A stretch of 64,000 nt of DNA from assembly GCA_032622095.1 (NCBI GenBank), contig CP136062.1, positions 228,112,578-228,176,577 on the forward strand. The letters are read 5' to 3'. Within the stretch, counting starts at the first letter, position 1, and the number at the start of each line of letters is the position of its first letter. Positions 36,101 to 48,100 of this stretch are shown in pieces. Both the position numbers and the translations under genes were made by a program. Source of the DNA: Siphonodentalium dalli (Eukaryota > Mollusca > Scaphopoda > Gadilida > Siphonodentaliidae). The notes beneath the pieces were generated by a model. That model ran no database searches. It saw only the letters and a list, made by a program, of their open reading frames with translations, and was not told the DNA's origin.

Positions 36101-39100
36101 GTTGATAAAATAATCGGAGAACCGAATCACACAGTTTCGAAATATAGTTCTTCCGTTTTAGTGGGACTTTTCAAACTTAAGGTTCATTTATTTAGTGTAT
36201 TACATTTATATCTCCAATGTTTAATTAATCTATTTATTATTTTATTTATTGACACACATAATTACGATTACAATGGAGAATTCATCGTAATTTGCGTTGT
36301 TGTCCAAAATCTACGGAATATTTTCAACGGAAAATGCCGAACACAGTTCGCGAGGTCAACCGAGTTCGCATACTTTTAAAAAATAGTAAACATTGAGGTA
36401 AATGTCTCTTTTCGCATTAAATTACCGTTTTAAATTCACAACTGATGTGGGTTTCAGATAAAATAGCATGTCTTCTGCGGAAAATATCCGTTTATTGTCG
36501 CAATTGTGATATTTTATTTCATATAATTGTGGTTTTATTTGAGCGGGTCACTAACGCTTAAGCCGTGTCATAAGCGAGCATATAGGGCGGTCTTGGACTA
36601 AACGCCAGCATCGCCATCCCAATATCTTAGCTGGTTTTAGTACAAGAAGACTTGGACTAGGTTTGGACCATGATATATATATTAGTAGCCACCATGAGCT
36701 TGGTTTGGACCATGATATATATCTTAGTACCCACCATGAGCTTGGTTTGGACCATGATATATATATCTTAGTACCCACAATGAGCTTGGTTTGGACCATG
36801 ATATATATATCTTAGTACCCACAATGAGCTTGGTTTGGACCATGATATATATATCTTAGTACCCACAATGAGCTTGGTTTGGGCCATGATATATATATTA
36901 GTACCCACCATGAGCTTGGTTTGGACCATGATATATATATTAGTACCCACCATGAGCTTGGTTTGGACCATGATATATATATTAGTACCCACCATGAGCT
37001 TGGTTTGGACCATGATATATATCTTAGTCAGGGTTTCCGCCAGGAGGAAGTTAATGAGTCCGTATTGGGGAAACACATAACGCGACGGGACGACCATGGT
37101 TCGTCCTGTCGGGCGAAAATTTTGTTATTTGACACCGAAAACTAGCAATTTCCTTGCACCTAAGAGTCCCACAAAGCAACCTAAAGCTACGTATATATTA
37201 CGCAAGTCAATCATTTCCGTGGGTGCTTTAACCCTTTGAGTGCCAGGGGCCAATCTCATCGGCCCTAAACCTACAAAATAAGTCTGTTAAAGAATAAATT
37301 ATTAAAATTGTAAAAAAAAAAAAATGTTAGGCCAATGCATTCTCTTATATATGCAAGGCGACTTATGGTCGACTCGTATATATAAGAGAATGCATTGGCA
37401 CAGGGTATATGGGTTGATACAAAAATCGACCTGGCACTCAAAGGGTTAATTCTGTTGATGGTGTCCAGATAATCAATCAATTAGTTACGCACGTAAGACT
37501 ACCGTCTGATTGAAGACTATATATTAATGAACAAGCTGCGAGTTAGTGTTTACAAATTTATACAATAATATTCCGACATGAATCTAAACATTACAAAGCA
37601 TCTATGCATTGACCAATAATAGATAGCAAGGAGAATTGAATAAAGTATTTCCTAGAATTTCAAGCAGCTTCTGTGAAAATGAAACTAACAGCTAGGATAT
37701 ACGCTGTCAATCGTAAAACTATTTGTGCGCTGTGATGTCATACTGCAGGGTTTGTCTGCAGGAGATATTTATAGCGGCGGAATACGAATGGTAGCGACAT
37801 CTTTCATTCGGAATGCGTAGCTTGTTCAATAGTCTCTATTAGTCCATAAACTGATGACCGCAATTGCTTATTATGCGTATATTGCCATGCATAGTCAACA
37901 AAATCCCAAAGTGATTTATTTCACAATAATACGGAACCTGTCCCGAAATCAGTCTTTATAGTGGGAATTCATAGTGACAAGTTAACAACACCATTCATTT
38001 GATCCATATTACATACATGGAGGATAAAGACAAACACATACCCCCTCCCCAACATGGAGATAAAGTCAAAGTACGGTAAATAATAGTTGCGTTGTCCCGC
38101 CTGGGTCCCCAAGCACAATCAACGACGCACATGTTCACATTTCCCGCCAAAATTATATTTTATAACACGCTGGCTAAAACTCTGTTCTGTACCTCATGGA
38201 CTCTGCAGAGGGACCCATTAATTATGTACCGTACGATAGCACGGGATCTCGGAGAAGGAGTAGTTTCATCCATGAAAATCCCGTGCATAAAAATGTCCCG
38301 ACTAAGAAATTCGGCATTCTTTGATCAAATTATGTAATAGTAGGATATCACTGGATTTTCGAGCATGAGTAGTTTCATTCCGTGCACAAAAATATACATA
38401 TTCAGCAGTCCAGCATTCTTTGATGTTACCGTAACATGCATGACGCTGTATCTAACGTCGCTATTTGACCCGCATTTCACTAGTATTCTGTTTAACCCCC
38501 GATCTCCCGTTGCAACCAAATTTTTTTTACGACATATTGCGACTGACATTTCGTATATGTATGAACCAAACAGATAATCTGCGAGGGGAATGAGGCCGTC
38601 CTACGGACGCTGAGCCGTACTAACGGAAACCCTGTCTTAGTACCCACCATGAGCTTGTTTTGGACCATGATATATATCTTAGTACCCACCATGAGCTTGG
38701 TTTGGACCATGATATATATCTTAGTACCCACCATGAGCTTGGTTTGGACCATGATATATATCTTAGTACCCACCAGGAGCTTGGTTTGGACCATGATATA
38801 TATCTTAGTACCCACCATGAGCTTGGTTTGGACCATGATATATATCTTAGTACCCACCATGAGCTTGGTTTGGACCATGATATATATATTAGTACCCACC
38901 ATGATATATATTTTAGTACCCACCATGAGCTTGGTTTGGGCCATGATATGGATCTTGTCCCAAAATAACCACTTTGACCTGGAAACAAAATGAAGCACTA
39001 TGTTATAATGGGGCTGATTTTTAATGCAATCAGATTGTTATAAAATACACATTTCTGTGAAGGCAACAGATATTAATTAAAGGGACCCAAGGCAATCGCA

Positions 39101-42100
39101 ATGATTAAGGCGTTTCCATGCCTGAGCTATGTCAAGGGACCCAAGGCAAAAGCAGTGGTTAAGGGGTTTTTATGCCTGAGCTATGTCAGGAGGTGAAATT
39201 TTTAGATGGATCTATACAGAAAACTACGTAACTGTTAAGGTAAAACACCACATGAAGGAATCAATGCTATCTGAAGACTATATCAAGCATATTATATAAC
39301 AATAATGAAAGTGTCAATGACACTGTAGCTCAACTTAGGTAGGGGAATAATTTAATGGTTTACAGTAAATGGAGAAATAGGAAAGATGCTGATTGAAATG
39401 TCTTACCTGTGCCAAAGGATTTAGTCTACATGTCATTATTAACATCCATGACAAATTTTATGAAGATCAGACCAAAGCTACAACCTGTAGCCTACTCCAA
39501 AGGATTTAGTCATGCAAAGAGTAAAATCCAAGATGGTTGCTGGCGGCCATGTTTTTTGGCCGAACGACCCCAAAATGACTCGTTCCGATCTACATGTCAA
39601 TATTAACATCCATGACAAATTTCATGATTATCAGACGAATAGTATGACATGTAGCCCGGCCGCGTCAATGGATTTAATTTTGAAATCCAAGATGGCCACA
39701 TGCTGATTGAAATGTCTTACCTGTGCCAAAGGATTTAGTCTACATGTCATTATTAACATCCATGACAAATTTTATGAAGATCAGACCAAAGCTACAACCT
39801 GTAGCCTACTCCAAAGGATTTAGTCATGCAAATAGTAAAATCCAAGATGGCTGCTGGTGGCCATGTTTTTTGGTCGAATGACCCCAAAATGACTCGTTCC
39901 CATCTACATGTCAATGTCAACAGCCATGACAAATTTCATGAAGATCCTACCAAAGGTACGACCTGCAGCCCACGGGAAAGGATTTAGTCATGCAAATAGT
40001 AAACTCCAAGATGGCTGCTGGCGGCCATGTTTTTTGGCCGAACGACCCCAAAATCACTCGTTCCCGTCTACATGTTAATATTAACATCCATGATAAATTT
40101 CATGATGATCAGACTAACAGTACAACCTGTAGCCCTCGCCAATGGATTTAATTTTGAAATCCAAGATGACCACCAGCGGCGATTTTTTTTGGCCGAATGA
40201 CCCCAAAATCACTCGTTCCCATCTACATGTCAATGTCAACATTCATGATAAATTGCATAAAGATCAGACAAAAGGTACGACCTGTAGCCCGCGCCAAAGG
40301 ATTTAGTCATGCAAAGAGTAAAATCCAAGATGGCTGCTGGTGGCCATGTTTTTTGGCTGAACGACCCCAAAATGACTCGTTCCCATCTACATGTCATTGT
40401 TAACACCCATGACAAATTTTATGAAGTTCCGATCAAAGCTACGACCTGTAGCCCACGGGGAAGGATTTAGTCATGCAAAGAGTAAAATCCAAGATGGCTG
40501 CTGGCGGCCATTTGTTTTGGCCGAACGACCCCAAAATCACTCGTTCTCATCCACATGTCAATATTAACATCCATGACAAATTTCATGATGATCAGACTAA
40601 CAGTACGACCTGTAGCCTGTGCTAATGGATTGAATTTTGAAATCAAAGATGGCCGCTGGCGACAATGTTTTTCGGCCGAATGACCCCAAAATGATTCGTT
40701 CCCATCCACATGCCATTGTTAACATCCATGACACATTTTATGATAATCAGACTAAAGGTACGAACTTTAGCCCGTGCTAAAGGATTTAGTCATACAAAGA
40801 GTAAAATCCAAGATCGCTGCTGGCGGCCTTTTTTTTTGGCCGAATGACCCCAAAATGACCCGTTCCCATCTACATGTCATTATTAACTTTCATGACAAAT
40901 TTTATGATGATCAGACTAAAGGTACGACCTGAAGCCTGTGCTAAAGGATGTAGTCATACAAAGAGTAAAATCCAAGATGGCTGCTGGCGGCCATGTTTTT
41001 CAGCTGAATAACCCCAAAATTATTCGTTCCCATCTACATGTCATTGTTAACATTTGATGACAAATTTTATGATGATAAGACTAAAGGTACGACCTGAAGC
41101 CCGTGCTAAAGGATTTAGTCATACAAAGAGTAAAATCCAAGATGGCTGCTGGCGGCCATGTTTTTTGGCCGAATGACCCCAAAATTACTCGTTCCCATCT
41201 ACATGTCAATATTAATATCCATGACAAATTTCATGATGATAAGACGAACAGTACGACCTGTGGCCCGTGCTGATGAATTAAATTTTGAAATCAAAGATGG
41301 CTGCTGGCGGCCATGTTTTTTGTCGGAATGACCCCGAAATGACTCGTTCCCATCTACATGCCATTGTTAACATCCATGACAAATTTTATGATTATCAGAC
41401 TAAGGGTACGAACTGTAGCCCGTGCTAAAGGATTTAGTCATACAAAGAGTAAAATCCAAGATGGCTGCTGGCGGCCATGTTTTTTGGCTGAATGACCCCA
41501 AAATGACTCGTTCCCATCTACATGTCATTATTAACACTCATGACAAGTTTTATGACGATCAGACTAAAGGTACGACCTGAAGCCCGTGCTAAAGTATTTA
41601 GTCATACAAAGAGTAAAATCCAAGATGGCTGCTGGTGGCCATTTGTTTTGGCCGAATGACCCCAAAATGACCCGTTCCCATCTACATGTCATTATTAACT
41701 TTCATGACAAATTTTATGATGATCAGACTAAAGGTACGACCTGAAGCCTGTGCTAAAGGATGTAGTCATACAAAGAGTAAAATCCAAGATGGCTGCTGGC
41801 GGCCATGTTTTTCAGCTGAATAACCCCAAAATTACTCGTTCCCATCTACATGTCATTGTTAACATTTGAAGACAAATTTTATGATGATAAGACTAAAGGT
41901 ACGACCTGAAGCCCGTGCTAAAGGATTTAGTCATACAAAGAGTAAAATCCAAGATGGCTGCTGGCGGCCATGTTTTTTGGCCGAATGACCCCAAAATTAC
42001 TCGTTCCCATCTACATGTCAATATTAACATCCATGACAAATTTCATGATGATCAGACGAACAGTATGACCTGTGGCCCATGCTAATGAATTAAATTTTGA

Positions 42101-45100
42101 AATCAAAGATGGCTGCTGGCGGCCATGTTTTTTGGCCGATTGACCCCAAAATGACTCGTTCCCATCTACATGCCATTGTTAACATCCATGAGAAATTTTA
42201 TGATGATAATACTAAAGGTACGAACTGTAGCCCGTGCTAAACGATTTAGTCATACAAAGAGTAAAATCCAAGATGGCTGCTGGCAGCCATGTTTTTTGGC
42301 CGAATGACCCCAAAATGACTCGTTCCCATCTACATGTCATTATTAACATTCATGACAAATTTTATGATGATCAGACTAAAAGTACGACCTGAAGCCCGTG
42401 CTAAAGGATTTAGTCATACAAAGAGTAAAATTCAAGATGGCTGCTGGCGACCATGTTTTTTGGCCGAATGACCCCAAAATGACTCGTTCCCATCTACATG
42501 TCATTGTTAACATTCATGACAGATTTTATGATGATCCGACTAAAGGTACGACCTGTAGCCTGTGCTAAAGAATTTAGTCATACAAAGAGTAAAATCCAAG
42601 ATGGCTTCTGGCGGCCATGTTTTCTGCCCGAATGACCCCAAAATGACTGGTTCCCATCTACATGTCAATATTAATATCCATGACAAATTTCATGATGATA
42701 AGACGAACAGTACGACCTGTGGCCCGTGCTGATGAATTAAATTTTGAAATCAAAGATGGCTGCTGGCGGCCATGTTTTTTGTCGGAATGACCCCAAAATG
42801 ACTCGTTCCCATCTACATGCCATTGTTAACATCCATGACAAATTTTATGATTATCAGACTAAGGGTACGAACTGTAGCCCGTGCTAAAGGATTTAGTCAT
42901 ACAAAGAGTAAAATCCAAGATGGCTGCTGGCGGCCATGTTTTTTTGGCGGAATGACCCCAAAATGACTCGTTCCCATCTACATGTCATTATTAACACTCA
43001 TGACAAGTTTTATGACGATCAGACTAAAGGTACGACCTGGAGCCCGTGCTAAAGGATTTAGTCATACAAAGAGTAAAATCCAAGATGGCTGCTGGCGGCC
43101 ATGTTTTTTGGCCGAATGACCCCAAAATGACTCGTTCCCATCTACATGTCATTGTTAACATTCTTGACAAATTTCATGACAATAAGACGAACAGTACAAC
43201 CTGTAGCCCGTGCTAATGGATTGAATTTTGAAATCCAAGATGGCCGATGGCAGCCATGTTTTTTTTCCGAATGACCCCAAAATGACTCGTTCCCATCTAC
43301 ATGTCAATGTCAACATCCATGAAAAATTTCATAATAATCGGACCAAAGGTACGAACTGTAGCCCGTGCTAAAGGAAATTGTTGACGCATCACGCACACAC
43401 ACACACGCACACACGGACGACGGATACCAAGCCATGGCAATAGCTCAAACTTTACAAAGTAAAGTTGAGCTAAAAATGTCAAAAAAAAGACTTTAATCAT
43501 AGTTTTAGAAAGGAACTGTGTTCTCAGAAAGTTTACAAATTGAGTGGAAATGAACAACTGCCATAAAAAGTACATGATCTTAAAGTGATGTGAAACACGC
43601 CTAATAGGGTAGTCAAATAGAAATGGAGAATAATCTTGTTCAAAGTAGTTATTTTTGGGAATATTAATCAAAATTTACAACACACACACCGTAATTCTGA
43701 TATTAATTAAATGAAATGACTCTCGATGATAAAATGATTTGTGTTTGTTTATTGCTGATAGTAGTGTCCCAAATCCAGATTTAAATATTTACAATTGAGT
43801 GCAGTTTGGACCTCATTCTGCTTAGGCCTCGTCTTCTCTGGAAAGTATCTTTATAATCAAATTAACAGGAGTTTTAGTTTCTTTTTGAGTTTAATTTAGG
43901 AGATGACACAATGCATAATCATGTGCACAATGGGTGCACGTCACCATTTGGGAACTTAAATCTGAGTCTAGGTCTCCCATAGCAGAATGAGGTCCCCAGA
44001 GGGTGAATTTAGAATGCTAGCCCGCTGTGCAGGGTAGAGTCACTAAATTTAGTTTCTGGGGACCTTATTCTGCAAATCGGACCTCCTATTTACCGAGAAC
44101 AACCGAGAACAACCGAGAACAAGTCCAAAATTAATAAATAAGTCATAATAATGTCCAAGTATAGTGTACATATCACTCTTTTAGATATTGTACCATATTT
44201 GACCATTTAAATGACATATATGTAGTTATTTTACGTATACCGAGAACTTGAAACGTCGCCGCCATGTTCTCGGCTGGCGGGTAACACAAAGGCATGAGTC
44301 ATGCCTAAGTGTTAATCTAAAAAAGACCGACAATGACGAGACTGTGCAAAAAGTAATCAATAAAGTTTTCAATACAAAGACTGGATTTCTGACAATTGAC
44401 AATGACAGACATACGATGAGACAGAAGCTGACATACTTACGCAAAACAGACGATATTTGACAAATTCATTCATGCCGAGATTACGAACTAAAATATTTGA
44501 TGCTCGAAAGCAAAATAAAACATTCCTAAATTTTGGACTAATAACAATTGTGAATCAATGAATACTATTATTAAATTACCAACCGATTGGAAAATATTAA
44601 AACTCCCCGAAAAAAAAGTCCCAAAGGGCAATGTCACACACTCCCCTTAGATGGGGTAAATGTGCCGAGTCTCAAATGGTGGAGCTTGAGTGCTGTAATA
44701 AGTGAAACATCACAAGCACTTTAAACAAAACATTGGGGCACGTTGTCTGCCGGTCCAAAGCCCGGATAAAAGCTGATGGAAGTTTAAATTCGTGTCAAAC
44801 CGAGAAGACACTACAAACCGAGAACAAGCTTAATTATCAAACCGAGAAGACACTACAAACCGAGAACAAGCTTAATTAATTAAGCCGATACGCTGTATGT
44901 TAAACGAGATCGTCGCTCGGTGGCGCTTACAATTTGTTAACAATATGTCGGTTAAATGCATAAAAGTAAACATTTTAATGAAAATATTGATGTCTACTGT
45001 AGATATTTCAAATAAAACACTATATAAAAGTATATTTAATGTATATAAGGCATTTTAAACCTTGTTCTCGGTTGTTCTCGGTAAATAGGGTGACCCCTGC

Positions 45101-48100
45101 AAATGTCCAACACCACATTTTGAGGCCTTCTTGTAAATAGTCCAAACATATGTTGAAAATATAAAAATCTTACATCGTTTATATCACAGAAGTTTGTCCA
45201 TGAGAATACTTCATTAGCGGGAGGATAAATTGTACGCCGCTGTCGTTCTGCTTCAACAAATTTGCCAAGCTGAAAAAGAAAGAATTTCGACACAGAAATT
45301 TAATTTATAGACAGAATACAATGCGCTTTTAAATCAAGAATCTTTTATCGAATGAGTTGCAGACAACTCAAGGAAACATTTCACAAAAACCAAGCTTGAG
45401 TGACATGTGACTGTGCCAGGCCTGAGAATAAGGGCGTCATTTGCAGAATGAGGTCCCCAGAGGGTGAATTTAGTGATGCTATCCCGCACAGTGGACTAGC
45501 CAATCATTAAATTCACCCTCTGGGGACCTCATTCTGCTTAGGCATCATCTTCTCTGGAAAGTTACTTTATTATAAAATTTCTATAGAAACTTTTTGACAT
45601 AGATTCTATTTCTTTTTAGTTTAGTTTCTCTATATTGCAAAATTGGCAGACGACACATTAATTTGGGTACACCGGGCCGATTAAGATGAATTTTCCATGA
45701 GAAAAAAATGTCAAAAACTTTTGCTTGCTCATCTGGAAATTGGCCGAAATCATTGTCATTTGTGCTTTAGTGTGTAACTAGTTGCATCTTTAATTTTATG
45801 CTATTTTGCCTGTTGTTCGTGGTCTAACTGTTGTACTCATTATTTTTCATCAAATATTGGACATAGTTTTGTAATGTTATGAGTTTTTAAACATACAAAA
45901 TGAAAAAACTCAAAATTGGGACCGCAACACCTGTGAAATGTACTCCTCGGTGATTATTTCTACCACCCGCCGCTAACCTTTATTCTAGCTCTATTTAGCA
46001 TCATTTGCTGACAAAAATCACACCTTCAGATGAGCGTATTCGGGCACAATTCTGTATTTTGGGCACATTGTTTACTGGGTCTAATTTAAATTTGGGGAAA
46101 TTTAAAGGTCTGATTTGAACAAATATGAATCCCAAAATGCACCACGATGCTAAATATGTGGCTGGGATATTTGGCAGTTAAAAGACAAAACCATTTTATT
46201 TTCAAATGTTGAATGACAATCACACAAATGGACTATCAAATGATAGAAATTTAATTGTAATTCAAGTTGAATATTTGTTGCTGATACAGGCATTCTGATT
46301 GGCCGAAAGCTGCTAACGTTAGTTTTCGATTCACCAACATCGGTCGCTGAAGTGAGCACTGTGTCATTGACAACACACGTAAAATATGTCACTGCGCTGC
46401 CAGTCGCAGTAGGAGTAGCATAATCGTGTCAACGGTGAACCTGAACTTTGTTAACAGGATTTTGTTCTGGTGCTGTTACAAATAACCACATGGAACATAT
46501 CCATAGATTTTGCAATAAATTAGAGAAAAAAAGGATTGAATAATCTGAAATATTTTATTTTCCAGCAATGTATGCAGCTGGAATAAATGTAAATAAACAG
46601 TAATTGAACCGGATATTTAGCTCTGTTTGTTGTTATTAAACATGCTTGTTACGAAACAATATTAGAAACGCAAATATGCTCATCCCATTAAATGTGACAA
46701 CAGGTGATAAAATGTTAGTAGACTGGTCCATCTACAATGTTGAGAACAATCTTATTTATGGTCATTCTTTATAGTGGAATACATTAGTTTATATCAAAAC
46801 AATGTTCTCCTTACATTTTCTTAACCTGGGAAGGTATAATAACCCATGCTAACTATGGGCATTATCCCCATAACAAAAATAAAAAATAAAACTAAAACCC
46901 TCGCTCCCTCATCGATTCTCAAAAAAACTTGCCCGAGAATCAAAACACTTTTTTTTTTTGGCCTTATGGTCATTCTTTATAGTGGAATACATTAGTTTAT
47001 ATCAAAACAATGTTCTACTTACATTTCTTAACCTGGGAAGGTATAATAACCCATGCTAACTATGGGCATTATCCCCATAACAAAAATAAAAAATAAAAAT
47101 AAAACCCTCGCTCCCTCATCGATTCTCAAAAAATATTGCCCGAGAATCAAATTTTTTTTTTTTTGGCCTTAGTTACAGATTTTGCAACAAATTAAAACAG
47201 AATAACATTCTGGATTATTAATCTGGATTATTCTAGAATATTCTTACAATTGTAATATTCCGGCTTTATATTACAGTTTAACTAATAACATTCTGGATTA
47301 TTAATCTGGATTATTCTAGAATATTCTTACAATTGTAATATTCCGGCTTTATATTACAGTTTAACTCTTCTATAATGTTTGTGTTTAATCTATCCAAATT
47401 TAATATATTCTAGTTTATTCATGGTACCATCAAGCCTGAGTTTAGTGTGCCTGTCATTTGCAGAATGAGGTCCCCAGAGGGTGAATTTAGTGTGACACTA
47501 TCCTGCTATGCTAAATTCACCCTCTGGGGACCTCATTCTGCTTAGGCCTCATCTTCTCTGGAAAGTTTCTTTATTATAAAAACTTCTTCACATAGATTCT
47601 ATTTCTTTTTTAGTTTAGTTTCTCTATATCCCCAAATTGACAGACGACACATTGCATAATCAAGGTTCCCATTTGCGGCATAGCATCACTAAATCCACCC
47701 TCTGGGGACCTCATTCTGCAAATGACAGGCACACTGAACTCAGGCTTGGGTGCCATATACCATTCTAGAATAGTTTCCTGGTCAGGATGATAGCAGTGAA
47801 TCCTTACTTTTTCAAAGTATTCTTTGGAGAATTCATTCTGTAAAGCATTGAACCATGACTGGCCAAAGTCACAAAGCAAACCATGAGATTTGGTCACTGA
47901 CAATCGTTTCTCCGCAGCGGCATTGCTTGTAGTCATCCTGTCCTTAAGATATGATAAATTTGAGTTAAAAGTCAGAGGGAATAACAGTATACAAACACAA
48001 GCTCTGAAGAGCTTTTGACCAACTGTAAAACAAATACATACATGTATATAAATTAACCCTTTACCCAACAGAACGGCCCTGTGCCAATGCATTCTCTTAT

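Noticed and set aside
34571-38998. Long open frames on both strands repeating [25 protein letters not shown] or [14 protein letters not shown]
   Set aside because: These are the UNG-derived 42-bp minisatellite read in its frames (42 is divisible by three, so no stop accumulates). They are not repeat proteins.
3523-43671. Frames with [23 protein letters not shown] and similar
   Set aside because: Shadows of the 160-bp repeat; they recur in every copy and shift frame between monomers.
44248-44460. 70-residue frame in the CCGAGAACAA element
   Set aside because: It starts in the element, has no recognised domain and overlaps an antisense frame of similar length; too weak to call a gene.
47610-48092. 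160-residue frame around UNG exon 3
   Set aside because: Only 47808-47942 matches UNG; both extensions lie beyond good splice sites and inside repeats.
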